A stretch of 64,000 nt of DNA from Cannabis sativa. Its lineage: Eukaryota; Streptophyta; Magnoliopsida; Rosales; Cannabaceae. The notes beneath the pieces were generated by a model. It worked only from the letters and a program-made list of their open reading frames with translations. It was not told the origin of the DNA and did no database searches. Location: positions 30,553,323-30,617,322 of the forward strand of contig NC_083602.1 in assembly GCF_029168945.1 (NCBI RefSeq), given 5' to 3'. The stretch's first letter is position 1. Each line of letters opens with the position of its first letter. Shown piece after piece: positions 35,606 to 47,700 of this stretch. The translations under genes and the position numbers were made by a program.

Positions 35606-36718
35606 ATAATTATCTGCAAAAGATGCTAAATGGCTGGCAGGTTTGGCATTTTGTCTTTGAACTACCCGATTCCATTCGGTCCAAATACACTAAAGTGTAC
35701 AAAAATATACTCCATCTCTCACTAATCAAATGCAACGTTGATAGGCGAATTAGATAATCGACTTTGTACATTGAAGAAGAAGCATTCCAGCCAAAATGAA
35801 GATTCAATGAACGCCATACCTCCTGGGCGTATTTGCAACCAAAGAGTGCACGACCAACCGATTCCCAAACTTGACGAATCGAGCAGATCGTAATAATTTT
35901 TCTATGAACTAGGGATGTTGCAACCGGAATAGCATCATGGATAACTCACCACGCAAAAATTTAATTTTTTGTGGCAGCTATAGAGACCAAAAGAATTTCT
36001 ACAAGGAAGAAGATGAAGTTGATGCCGAAGATAGATCAGTTTCTTTCAAGGAAACAACAAAATGGTATCCCGATTGCACAGTGTATATACCAGAAGCATG
36101 GTGAGGCCAAATGAGTTTGTCACTGATAGAGAAATAACTGAGGGGTATAGTTAAAATCCGATCCACATCCAAAGCTGAGAAGTAATCACGAAGTGTGTTG
36201 ATATCCTATTGGCGCTCTTCAGTGATGAGGTTGGCACTACTGTATCATTAGGGCCCCTGTAATTTGTAGGAACAAAGACACTATGGCCGGGAATCTAGGG
36301 TTCAGCACCACACTTAATGTTTCTGCCCTCACCAACTTTCCACCGCAGGCCAGCAGCAAGAAGTTCTTTTCCAAAGAGAATCCCTTACCAAGTTAAAGAA
36401 GGGGAGTGACCATGAGGTGCTTCAAGAAAAAAAAATTGTTGGGGAAGTAACGACTCTTTATCATTCTACTCAAAAAAGAAGATGGGTTATCCAATAATCG
36501 CCAGGATTACTTAGCCACAGTGCTTAGTTGAAATGCACGAAAGAGCAGAATCCCATACCACCATCAGATTTAGTTTTGCATAAGAGTTTCCAATTGCGCC
36601 AATGAATTTTAGATCCATTTTTATTAGATCCCCACTAAAAGTTTGACATCATGGTCTCAAGGTGATTACAAACCGTAATTTGTAATTGAAAATAACTCAT
36701 TGTGTATGTAGGAATAGA

Positions 36719-37801
36719 TTATACATCAACTTTGAGGAGGATTTCTTTGCCACCTATTGAGAAGATTTTATAATTCCAAGTGCGCATGAGCCTCCAAATT
36801 TTTTCTTTTACATTACTGAACATTTGTTGCTTATCCCAGTCTGAAAACGCTGGTAAACTAAGATATTTCTCATGGCAGTCACAGATGGGCATAGATAATA
36901 GTCTATGAAAGAAGACTTGGGATGCCAATGTCGTATTTGGTGAAAAATATATAACGAATTTATTGGGGTTTGGGACTTGTCCTGAGGTACGATGGTAAGT
37001 ATCCAAAGAGTGCTTAATAGTAAGGCATGAACTCTCATTAGCATAACAAAAGAGTAAGCTGTCATCTGTAAAAAAAAAAACAAATGAGAAAAGGGGGGAG
37101 CCCGCCTAGTGAGAGAATAGCCATGAAGTTGTCCCAAGTTCTCTTCATGCTGCAGCAGTCTTGAAAGTCCTTCAGAACAAATAAAAAACAAGCAGAGTGA
37201 CAACATGCAGCCCTCCCAAAGCCCTCTAGTTGGTATAACTGAACCTGTTGTCTCACCATTTAAGAGGAAGGTGGAGCGATTTGTTGTCAAACAATTCATG
37301 ATGAGAGATGTCCAACCATCTGCAAAACCCATTCGCTCCATAACAACCTTGATAAAGGTCCATTCCACACGGTCAAATGCCTTACTCATGTCAAGTTTCA
37401 CAGAAGCCACACCTTTACGACCTGACGTTTTGTGTTTTAATTCTATGTATTAACTCAAAAGCAACCAAGATATTGTTTGTAATAAGCCTATTTGGGAGAA
37501 ATGCACTTTGAGTTTTCGAGATCACATGGGGAAGGACATGCTTCAACCGAGCCACTAGCACTTTTATGATAAGTTTGGAAAAAATATTGCATAGGCTAAT
37601 TGGTCTAAAGTCCTTCATGTATTGCGGCTTCTTGGTTTTTGGAATGAGGGTGATGATAGTTGAGTTAAGAGGAGTAGGATCATCACCTTTATTTAGGACG
37701 CTTAACACTACTGAAGTGACCATATTTCCAACAACTTCCCAATTATTTTTGTTGAACATCGCAGACATACCGTCAATCCCTAGGCTTTTTTCCGGTCCCA
37801 T
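36719..37801 (-). pseudogene. LINE relic: reverse transcriptase
   Basis: Fragments in at least two frames show the LINE reverse transcriptase blocks in order: [17 protein letters not shown], then [60 protein letters not shown], and GLWEGCMLSLCLFFICSE (where GLRQGDPLSP is usual). A frame-shifted TDDSLLF follows where FADD is expected. Missing motif residues and several shifts show it is long dead. Confidence 0.82.
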
Positions 37802-38522
37802 GGTTTGTAAGGCAAGTTTACATCAATTTTTGTGAACGGTTTGTGTAACACCCTACTAGATTAGGCGTGTTAATGTGATTTTTAACTTAACTGTGAAGCT
37901 CGTTGCTAATCAATGAGTTTATTGAAAATTGTGATTAATTAAAATTTTACTTTACTAATTATAAACACCAAATATTATACTTATATTAAGTCGGGATCCC
38001 GTTTATAAAAGTATTTACAGAAGTGTTACTGTGCATATACAAAAGTTTGTCGCCTAGTGACTATACAAAATAAGCCCTGATGTCCCAAAGACCGTACTCT
38101 CTCGGCCTAACTGTCCTGACATGTACAATCTCCCTCTGCTCGCTCTCACGGCTGCTCAACCTTAGTCTTGCCCTTACCTACACATACAAACAATAACTAT
38201 GAGTCGACAAAGTCAGTAAAAAAATCATAAATAATAATATTACAATAACCCGGATTATAATCAGGCGCCCATACACCTAACCATAACCCTAACTGAGGTA
38301 GGAACGTTCTTGATAAAGTATGACTAACTGTGAATCCAGCCTATATTCAGTACTCTAGTCGTATCGACGTGGTACCAGATAACTCATACTATTTGATAGC
38401 CTAGCATATATATGTTGGCATCTCAGTGCAACTCTATGTACATCTCACCGATGCCTTGATATGCTAATCTGGTGGCTATAGATTTACCTATTCTAACCAC
38501 AGCTAACATGTACACTAAACAT

Positions 38523-38527
38523 GTATA
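38523..38527. repeat. Target-site duplication, solo LTR 1, left (GTATA)
   Basis: Five bases directly before TGTTAGAAT, identical to 40426-40430. Confidence 0.93.
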
Positions 38528-40425
38528 TGTTAGAATATATTTTACCAGGACCTAGATTTACTAACAAGTATGTTTTTAACATCCTAAATATGAATCTCTA
38601 AAATGATGAAAATAAACACAAAAAAGGTATGAGAAACCTTACATTGGTTGCAGCAGAATTAAATGACTCCTTCTGCTCAGATCTCTAACCCTTGTATCAT
38701 TTTTGTCGTAGAGTATCACCAAGATCTGAGCCCAAAACTCCTTCAGTTGTTTGGATTCTTCACAATCTTACACACTATGATTGAGAACTAACTTGCTATG
38801 GTGGGCATGCACTCAATCACTAAATGCTTAATTGGTTTTGTGAAGAAGGCTATACAATTCGAAAATTAGAAGGAAAATAAGAAGAAGAAGTCTCAAACTC
38901 ACTAGTTGTTTGACAAGAAGAAAACTAGGTCAAGAGTTAATATTTGCATTAGTTGGATAATGAGATCTTTTTTTCTTTTTATACTAATTCTCTTAGGGTT
39001 AGGATTGAATTATTTGGAATAAAAAAATGATAAAAATGGAACAAAATTAGGACCTAGTGGCCAGCCATGAAGTGGGCCTAACACTAGTTAGATTTTTATC
39101 ATTTTTCTCAACCATTTATCTATTTTTTTTACAAATACTACTTTTTGCACTTTCAATCCTATAAATGGAAAAACTATTTATTTAATAATTAAATTAATTA
39201 CCAAATAAAATTGTCATTTATATTATTTCTAATTAGACTCTACAAAGTCACTTAATTAACAAATAAACCGTAAAATCCTATTTCTTCACAATCAAGCCAT
39301 ATCTTAGTAAAAATTCATAAACTAGACATAGTCTAATTTTAGAATCATAATTTATTAATTAAAATCAATTAACCGAGTCTTACAAGCAGTTTGTCTCAAC
39401 TAGTATGGGACCATGGGCCTATATAACCGAGCTTCCAATAAGCAGATCTAGAATTCACCAAGTAAATTCTTTAACTTATTAATTCCTCCTTGCACCACTA
39501 TAGATTTAGAATTGCACTCTCAATTATATAGAATGTTCTATATGTTCCATGATATAGATACGCTATGAGTTATCCATTGTTATAATCCTAATAATCAATG
39601 ATCCTCTATAGATGATTTACATTGAGTAAGGACAAAATTACCGTTACACCGTTCAATGTATTTTATCCTTAAAACACTTAGCAACCTATAAATGATATTT
39701 CAGTGAACTAATATAATCACTAAAATGAGCGCTTTATCATTTATCTCTATTTAAACAAGCTCAAAGGAAATCATTGTTTCACTTCTATGTCTGAATAGAA
39801 GCTATAGATTCCGTATCTATGATTAGCGCTCCCACTCAATTGAACTACCATGTCCTTAATCTATATGTCACGAGAAGATCCATTGGTCGACTTTAACGAA
39901 TAGATTGAAGAACACAAATAATACAATTGAACTAGAACCTAACCATCTTAGGATTGAGATCATTTGATCTAAGATCAACTAGGTGATATTGAATTGAATA
40001 GATATTGTGGTAAGTTTATGATATCTAATCCAATTTCAATATCGGTCCCTTCCAATGCATACTCCATACATCCAACCTAAGCTTACTTTAACCAATGCCC
40101 TGGAAAGGACATAGCACTTATCCAAGGTGCAAGTAAACTACGTTGTAGATTATCCTATCAATTAAACCCTGTGTACTAATAAATCATAGGAATACATTTA
40201 ATCACACAATCTTGATTACTTTCCACTATGTTGACAACACAATAAACAAGAATATCAATGTGTTAAGGATTTGGATCAATTTATAAATTAAATAAGTAAA
40301 TAAATGATCACATGAACTAAATAATACACTAAACAAGTAATGAAATTAAATCTATTTCTATATTGATAATTAAATAGAAAAGATTACATTGAAATAGAGT
40401 TTTATTTAGGGCACAAAGCCCAACA
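38528..40425 (-). repeat. Solo LTR 1 of the A-D family (1,898 bp)
   Basis: Minus-oriented LTR from TGTTAGAATATATTTTACC to CCCAACA with flanking GTATA duplications and no internal region. This is the product expected from recombination between the two LTRs of a full element. It is more diverged from B than D is, with many single-base changes and small gaps, so it is an older insertion. It lies in the gypsy 3' LTR. Confidence 0.92.
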
Positions 40426-40430
40426 GTATA
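40426..40430. repeat. Target-site duplication, solo LTR 1, right (GTATA)
   Basis: Identical to 38523-38527, directly after CCCAACA. Confidence 0.93.
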
Positions 40431-41734
40431 AACATATGCAACTATTATACTAATCTTACCTCGTTTCTAAATTCAGGTGAGTCGGCCAACCTGAGTGGAA
40501 CAACTGCTTGACGAATTACAGGCTCCTAAATCACATTATTCGTAAAATTGGTGAGTGACATATAAATCACTTTTTGGGGACTTAAACTTGAAACTAAAAG
40601 TTTCTCTATCGATAAATAACATGGAAATACCCTAAATATTGTAAAAACGGGGAAAATTAGGGTTCCCAAAATTGCTCGAACCGGTAGACCTGTTCTCCAA
40701 CTAGAATTCTAGTTCTATGGGGTTTCTTGGGGACCAACCGGTCGACCGGTTCCTACAGGTCCCCCTGAACTGGTCGACCGGTTCAGTGCAGGAAAGGATC
40801 AAAAAGTCACTACTCTCTCAAATCAACCCCAAACTCAACCGAACCTTCCAGACCTGTTCAATATACCCTAAAGAGCATAAACAATGCAATAAAACACCAC
40901 AACAAACTCAGAATCAAAAAATACCATTAAAGACCAAAGTTTGAATTCTGACCTCAAACCTTGTCTAACAACCAAACCAAGCCACAATCTATCATAATTT
41001 AGCTCAATTAACATAATTATAACCTCAAAATACCAAACAAACAACTCAAAATCCCTACAGAACCCTAATCTCAAAATCATGCAAGATCCACTACACTTTC
41101 CTACTTAAAATTCAAGAAGGAAGAAGAAGGACCTTACCTTAGAAAAATACTACAATCAAGATTGTTGATCCCTCAAGAAATGATCTAACTTGAAGAGAAA
41201 ATTTGATTTCCTCCTTGGGTTTCTTGGTGGCCGACTCAAAGAAAAGAGAGAGAGGGGGATAAATTCTTAATTTTATCTAATCTCTAAATTTCTAAACAAT
41301 ACAATAACATAATTAAATTAATATTAGCACCAAATAATAAAAGGAAGCTCTAGATTTCCCACTCAACCACTAAGGACAAAAAGGGAAGTCAAATTACAAA
41401 AATTCCCTTCACCCCTACCAATAAATTATCTTACACCTAGGGGTATTTTGGTCACTTCTAAAATCTCAACTATTCCTCATATTCCCAATGTCTAACTATA
41501 TTGCCCCGGTATACTAAAAATACTAAAAATGTGATTTTAATGGCCAAAAGCCGCGTTCCAATGTTGTCGGGCACAAAACATGCAAAAACATAAAATTTCA
41601 TATATGACATATATAATGCATTCTGAATTCAAATAAATCTCCGTAAAATAATAAATCATAAATATCATGTAAGTTTCATAATTAAACCCTAATTATCTGC
41701 TAATTTTCAAATTAAAGTTAAGCTGTCTTTACAA

Positions 41735-42136
41735 TTATCCCCTCGTTAAAAAGATTTCGTCCTCGAAATCTAACCTAAACAACTCTGGATATTGAGCCCT
41801 CATGTCAGACTCTAACTCCCAGGTGGCTTCCTCCACCTTGCTGTTTCTCCAGAGCACCTTGACCAAAGCTATGGTTGTGTTTCGAAGAACCTTATCTTTT
41901 CTGTTTTCGTATGATAAGTCTTGTTGATGCTCAAGATTCTCATAACTCAATACATGAGTAGGGTCTGAAATGTACTTTCGTAACATGGAAACATGAAAGA
42001 CATTGTGAATTGCTGAGAGAGCTGGATGCAAAGCTAGAAGATATGCCACTAGTCCAACTCTCTTAAGAATCTCAAAAGGTCTTGTAAACCTAGGACATAA
42101 CTTGCCTCTTTTCCCAAAATGCTTGACTCCCTTCAT
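41735..42136 (-). pseudogene. Gypsy integrase C-terminus with chromodomain
   Basis: A frame of about 133 residues includes LCPRFTRPFEILKRVG, then LHPALSAIHNVFHVSMLRKY of the integrase C-terminal part. The chromodomain-like end reads IALVKVLWRNSKVEEATWE followed by AQYPELF. In chromoviruses this domain guides integration to particular chromatin. It ends at 41735, two bases inside the start of the 3' LTR, as is usual for the group. It is in frame with the 42137-42553 piece, separated by one stop codon. Confidence 0.85.
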
Positions 42137-42910
42137 TTAGGACACCAGTGGGAATACATGATCCCCTACTTGAAACTTTACATTTCTACGCTTCGGATTT
42201 GCGTAACTCTTTTGCCTACTCTGAGAGGCAAGCATTCTGGCCTTAATCTTCTCTATAGCCTCATTAGTCGGTTGCACTGATTTTGGACCCAAATATTTCT
42301 TTTCTCTCGTTTCATCCCACTGAATGGGAGATCTGCACTTCCTGCCATATAACAGCTCATAAGGAGCCATCCCTATTGTACTCTGGTAGCTTTTATTGTA
42401 CGAGAACTCTATTAGTGGCAGGTACTTGCTCCAGGAGCCATCAAAATCCATTACACAGGCTCGTAACATGTCTTTCAGTATCTGAATAGTCCTTTCGGAC
42501 CATCCATCAGTCTGAGGATGGAAAGTTGTACTAAATTTCAGTTTGGTACCCATAGCCCGCGGAAGACTCTACCAGAACTTAGAAGTAAACTTCAGATCTC
42601 TATCCGATATAATGGACTTTGGAATACCATGTAATCTTACTATCTCTTTCACGTACAATTCTGCATATTGATCCACTGTAAATGTTGTTTTTACCGTAGA
42701 AGACTTTGTGAATTGATCTACCACAGCCCAAAATGAATCGTACATACCCGTGGTTCTAGGTAACCCAAGAACAAAGTGCATGGTAATATCCTCCCACTTC
42801 CACTCAAGAAGTGTCAGTGGTTGCAATAAACCTACTGGTCTATGATGTTCAGCCATAATCTGCTGACGAGTTAAGCACCGGAACACAAATTCTACCACAT
42901 TCTTCTTCAT
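42137..42910 (-). pseudogene. Gypsy integrase core
   Basis: Two open pieces, 42569-42910 and 42137-42553, are separated by a stop. The catalytic triad positions can be read: Asp in WAVVDQFTKS, Asp in IISDRDLKFTS, and Glu in TDGWSERTIQILKDM (Gln is usual for the Trp). The zinc-binding N-terminal part upstream of 42910 is decayed. Host target choice would depend on the chromodomain that follows. Confidence 0.87.
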
Positions 42911-43110
42911 CTCGCTCCACTAGAAGTAGGGTTTAAGATCCTGTACATCTTGGTAGTGCCAGGATGCAATGAATATGGAGTGGTATGGGCCTCCTCAAGA
43001 ATCTCATTTCTAAGTTCCGCACTACTTGGAACACAAACCCTGGTCTAAAATAATAGCATCCCACTATCTGATACCGTAAATTCTTTGGCTTGACGAGATG
43101 AAACCTCTTC

Positions 43111-43403
43111 TCAAATCTTCACTAACTCTGGATCAACTAACTGAGCATCTTTAATTCGTTCCAACAAATTAGATTGCAGCGTTAAGTTAAGAAGTTTGCC
43201 TACAACAAACTCGATGCTTGATCTGACCATGTCTTCTGCTAACTGAGGTGAAATCTTAATCATACTAGTTACCTTCCCGTGACCCTTTCTACTCAGGGCA
43301 TCAGCCACTACATTGGCCTTCCTAGGATGGTATAGGATTTCACAGTCATAATCCTTAACCAACTCTAACCAACGCCTTTGTCTCATATTCAAATCATTCT
43401 GAG
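43111..43403 (-). pseudogene. Gypsy RNase H, distal half
   Basis: It reads [18 protein letters not shown], then [16 protein letters not shown]: the end of the gypsy RNase H domain with the conserved ADALSR motif. Its upstream half lies at 48205 onwards (CTDHKSLKYF on the minus strand). The two halves join in frame when the LINE and one copy of its target duplication are ignored. Confidence 0.87.
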
Positions 43404-43420
43404 AAAAGAAATATTTGAGG
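43404..43420. repeat. LINE target-site duplication, left
   Basis: AAAAGAAATATTTGAGG is repeated at 48188-48204. The leading A bases merge with the poly(A) tail on the right, so the true length is 14-17 bases. The consensus L1 endonuclease nick in a T/A-rich site fits. Confidence 0.92.
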
Positions 43421-43461
43421 AAAGAGAATAATTCGTTTCGTTCTCTCTGCTTTCTCCCTCC

Positions 43462-44730
43462 ATGGCGAGGAAGAAAAAAGTTGGAAGGAAACCAGTCGCT
43501 CGATCACTTGACGATGAGATTGCTGCAGGAAACGAAGGCCTGGATGAAGTCGAAGAGGTCACTGCTGTTGATTCACTTGAAGCAGATAGGCTGAATGTTA
43601 CTGCAGAGATGGCTCGTTCTCAGGAAACACAAGAGACGGAGATCCACAGATCTGGGAGTAGTCGAACCAAAAGTTGGGCGGAGGAGGTTGAAGATGATCG
43701 GAATGTGAGATTGGATAGCCAGCAATCTCCAGGCTCTGCTAAACAAATCTGGGAGACATTCACGAAGGGGAAAACTCAGAGTCGAGATCAGGGACTATTG
43801 TTCACTGAACCGTTAATTCGGGATGGCATCAAAATTGCACAAGTCGACTTGGACGAAGTGCAGGAAGAGGAAAAAAACTGGAATACAGCAGTTATTTGCA
43901 AAGTGCTGGGAGCAAATCCTCCTATGACGATTTTTGAAGGGTTCGTGAAGAGGATCTGGGGGCATTTGGGTGTTCTTCAGGTAAGTAAACTATCCATGGG
44001 ACTGATTATGTTAAAGTTTAATGATGAAGTAACCTGTGATCAGGTTGTGGAGGCAGGGGTTGTGCAATTCGATCAAAAACTAGTGATAGTTCGACCCTGG
44101 TCAGCGGATTTGAATGCAATGAACCTGGTGCGCACTGTTCCATTGTGGATTAGACTTCACGATTTGGGGCTTCAATACTGGGGAACCAAAAGCGTAAGTG
44201 CTCTGGTTAGCACAATCGGGAAACCGATCATGGTGGATCAACATACGAAAGACCGAACAAGGCTGCAGTATGCTAGAGTGCTTGTTGAGATGGAGATCAC
44301 GGATGCGCCACCCCGATTCATTCCTTTTTTTAATGAGTTTGGGCAGCTTCAAGACCAGAATGTGGAGTATGAGTGGCTTCCCGCAAAGTGTACCCAATGT
44401 TCTAAATTTGGTCACACAAAAGCCACCTGTAGGCATGATGAATTTGTTAAACAGAAGGCTGAAAAGCAAGAACACCAACAAGAGAAAAGCAAACAATCAC
44501 CGAAGAAAGATTCAAAAGCAAAGGCAGCAAGCACGATTCAACAGGAATGGGTAGTTCCGAAGAAAACAATACCAATCGCAACAGCCAGTCACCATGGAAG
44601 TCCGAAGAAGAAAGCTGAGATTGGCAGTAACTCATTTACTCTGTTACAAGAGCAGAATGAAGGAAGGGTAGAGATACAGGTATCTACTGAACACATTGAT
44701 TCTATTAATACTACTGCTGCCTATGGATAG
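43462..44730 (+). CDS. LINE ORF1, gag-like RNA-binding protein (DUF4283, CCHC)
   Basis: The 422-residue protein should coat LINE RNA as a chaperone in the ribonucleoprotein. The basic start is [19 protein letters not shown]4283-type region spans about residues 135-270 (for example [15 protein letters not shown], then VWIRL-type [16 protein letters not shown]). A zinc knuckle [14 protein letters not shown] lies at about residues 313-326, followed by a Lys/Gln-rich tail. The ATG at 43462 is the first in frame and follows a pyrimidine-rich leader (CTTTCTCCCTCC). The stop TAG at 44728-44730 overlaps the ORF2 start ATG at 44723 by eight bases. Confidence 0.9.
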   Translation: MARKKKVGRKPVARSLDDEIAAGNEGLDEVEEVTAVDSLEADRLNVTAEMARSQETQETEIHRSGSSRTKSWAEEVEDDRNVRLDSQQSPGSAKQIWETFTKGKTQSRDQGLLFTEPLIRDGIKIAQVDLDEVQEEEKNWNTAVICKVLGANPPMTIFEGFVKRIWGHLGVLQVSKLSMGLIMLKFNDEVTCDQVVEAGVVQFDQKLVIVRPWSADLNAMNLVRTVPLWIRLHDLGLQYWGTKSVSALVSTIGKPIMVDQHTKDRTRLQYARVLVEMEITDAPPRFIPFFNEFGQLQDQNVEYEWLPAKCTQCSKFGHTKATCRHDEFVKQKAEKQEHQQEKSKQSPKKDSKAKAASTIQQEWVVPKKTIPIATASHHGSPKKKAEIGSNSFTLLQEQNEGRVEIQVSTEHIDSINTTAAYG

Positions 44731-47700
44731 TAATAACATAGGGTGTTGGAATGTGAGGGGGCTGAATAAAATGGAAAAGCAGGATATTGTTTATGATTTA
44801 TGTTGCTTGAATAAAATTGGAGTGTGTGGGTTGTTGGAAACCAAACTCAAGAATGATAGAATAAGTGAGATGATGACAAGGAAATTCCCTAATTGGAACT
44901 GGTATACTAGTCCGATAGTTGAGAATAGAATTCTGGTCATGTGGAGGAAGAATTTCACTCGGGTTATTGTGGTTAGAGAAGACCCTCAATTTATTCATTG
45001 CTATGTGAAGTTGGCGGGTTATTCTGAAGCTATGAATGTTACTTTTGTGTATGGCTTTAACACAGGTGAGGAAAGGAAGGAGTTGTGGGAGGGATTGATT
45101 GATCTCAAGGTCAATGCTAAACCGTGGCTAATCACAGGGGATTTTAACTCTTTATTTGAGTTGGAAGATAGGAAGGGTGGCAAGGATGTCAATCTAAATG
45201 ATATAAGGGACTCAACCAATTGGCTTGCACAAAGTCACTTGGATAGACCTCTTAAAACTGGTTCGGGATTTACTTGGATGAACAACCAAGAAGGGGATAA
45301 GAGGATTTATTCCAAAATTGATCACACTTTTGTGAATGAAGATTGGAATGATAGCTTTCCCTTGACCAAAGCGCACTATAGTTGGGAGACTACCTCAGAT
45401 CACTGTTTGTGTGTGGTTTCAATGGCAACCAATGTGGATATTGGTTTCAAACCGTTCCGGTATTATAATTTTTGGGCTGATCACCCAGATTTTAAAAGAG
45501 AGGTTTTTGACAATTGGTACAAACCGATTGGAAGAGAGGGCATGTTGGGATTATACTTGAAGCTTATGAGACTGAAGCACACCATCAAGAAGTTTAATAG
45601 AGAGCGAATTGGGGATGTAGGGAGGAACTTTCAACTAGCTAAGGACCTATATATTCAAGCTAGAAATCAAGCTCAGGAACACCCACATGATACAAAATTT
45701 CAACAAAACGAAAAAGAGGCAGCAATGAAGTTCAACACTCAAGAGAAGATGTATCACAGTTTTCAGAGACAGAGAAGCAAAATCACTTGGTTATGCAAAG
45801 GGGATGAGAACAATGCCTTTTTTCATGCCTTCCTAAAAAAAAGAAGGATGGAAAACAACATTGTTTCTTACACCAATGACCAAGGTGAGGTTATAGACAA
45901 TTTCAGAGAGGTTGTTGATCACTTCATAAAGCACTTCCAAAACTACATGGGATCTAGCTCAAGACCCAGTCAAGGCTTAAGAAAAGACTGTCTGGAGATG
46001 GGGAACCACCTTAATAGAGAACAACAACTGAAACTGGTCAAACCCTTTACTAGCAAGGAGATAAAAAAGGCGCTTTTTAGTATTCCAGATTCCAAGTCTC
46101 CTGGTCCAGATGGGTATGGAGCTGGCTTTTTCAAGAAGATGTGGCCTGAGATTGGAACTGAATTCACTAAAGCTATTGAGAGCTTCTTCATGACAGGTTT
46201 CATGCCGCGGGAACTTCATGCTACCATGATCACACTCATCCCCAAGACTGAAAACCCGACTAGGGCAGTGGAGTATAGACCTATTGCCTGCTGTTCCACC
46301 ATATACAAGTGTATTTCCAAGCTTCTTTGTTCAAGACTTTCTCAAGTTCTTCCAGGTATTGTGAATCAGAACCAAGGGGCTTTTGTACAAGGGAGATCTA
46401 TAGCTCACAACGTCATGATTCTTCAAGATCTCTTGAAGAATTATAAGAGGAAAAACATATCACCGAGATGCACGATTAAGGTGGACATCAGCAAGGCTTA
46501 TGATACTGTCAATTGGGAATTCTTGGAGAATCTTTTGAATGAATTTAAACTCCCGGGCAGATTCATCTCTTGGGTTATGACTTGTTTGAAATCGACTTCC
46601 TACTCCATCTTGATGAATGGGCGAGTCCAAGGGAGTTTCCAAGGCAAGAAGGGGTTGAGACAAGGTGACCCGCTTTCTCCTCTCTTATTTGTTCTAATTA
46701 TGGAGTACTTGACCAGAAGATTGATGCTAGCAGCCCATGAACCACAATTCAGGTATCATCCCTTATGTAAAAGTGTTAAGATTGTTAACCTGAGTTTTGC
46801 GGATGACTTGATGATATTTTGCAAAGGAGATCTTGCTTCCATTCAGGTTATAAGGAGGGTGTTGGATGAATTTAGTGCTGAATCCGGTCTAACCATTAAT
46901 ATCACTAAATCTCAGCTTTACTTTGGTGGTGTGAAAGGGGAGGTAAAGAAAGCTATAATGACAGAGCTGGCCCTTCAAGAAGGTGATTACCCTCTTAAAT
47001 ACTTGGGAGTCCCTCTAAGACCAACTAAATGGAAAGCGGAGGATTGTAGTGTGATTATCAAGAAAATCAAGCAAAGGCTTCACACTTGGGCTACTAGGCA
47101 TTTATCGTTTGCCGGTAGAGCTCAACTCATTCACTCTGTCCTTCTTGGGTTACGAAACTATTGGATGAGTATATTTATTCTGCCTCATAGTGTCACAAGA
47201 GAGGTTGAGAAACTTTGTCGTGGGTTCCTTTGGGGTTGGAATGGGAGTAGAAGTAAACTTCATGTGGCTTCTTGGGAGAAAGTCTGCCTTCCAAAAAATT
47301 ATGGTGGTCTTGGCTTCAAGGATGGTATCAAGTGGAATCAAGCTATTCTTGCTAAATATGTTTGGGCCATCTCTTCCAAAAGGGATATCCTATGGGTGAG
47401 ATGGGTCAATACCATTTATTTAAAAAGCAAGAACTGGTGGGAGTATGAACTTAAGAGTGACACTAGTTGGTATTGGAGGAAGTTATGTCATTTAAGGGAC
47501 AAGTTCACTCGGGAAGACATCTGCAAAGCAGGGGCAGGCACAAAGTTCAAAGCTGCTATGTTGTATAACAGTAGCATACCTCAGACCCTCTTCGAATACA
47601 GCAAACACATATGGTGTTCTATTAACATGCCGAAGCACAGGTTTATATTTTGGCAAGCTATTAACTCTCAATTGCTATCTCGTGATAAGTTTGAGCAGTT

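Larger units (their letters stand above)
34996..37843 (-). mobile_element. Old L1-type LINE relic with terminal RNase H
   Basis: On the minus strand this is the 3' part of a plant L1-like LINE: reverse transcriptase (36719-37801), a zinc-finger-like reverse transcriptase tail (about 35.8-36.6 kb, decayed), RNase H (35270-35605) and a poly(A) tail seen as a T run at 34996-35006. Many stops and frameshifts are present. The 5' part ends abruptly at 37843, where the gypsy LTR begins, so the rest was separated by that insertion and should lie beyond the right window edge. Confidence 0.8.
37844..41733 (-). repeat. Gypsy 3' LTR, split by a solo LTR
   Basis: On the minus strand the LTR starts TGTAAAGACAGC at 41733, right after the integrase stop and a purine-rich GAGGGGATAA tract, and ends TGTTACA at 37844. 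With the inserted solo LTR (38528-40425) and one target copy removed it is about 1.99 kb. The part at 40.6-41.6 kb holds no frame of coding quality. Beyond 37843 the sequence changes to the LINE relic. Confidence 0.78.

Noticed and set aside
44101..44496. Long minus-strand frame opposite LINE ORF1
   Set aside because: It is a shadow of the true plus-strand ORF1 and has no domain of its own.
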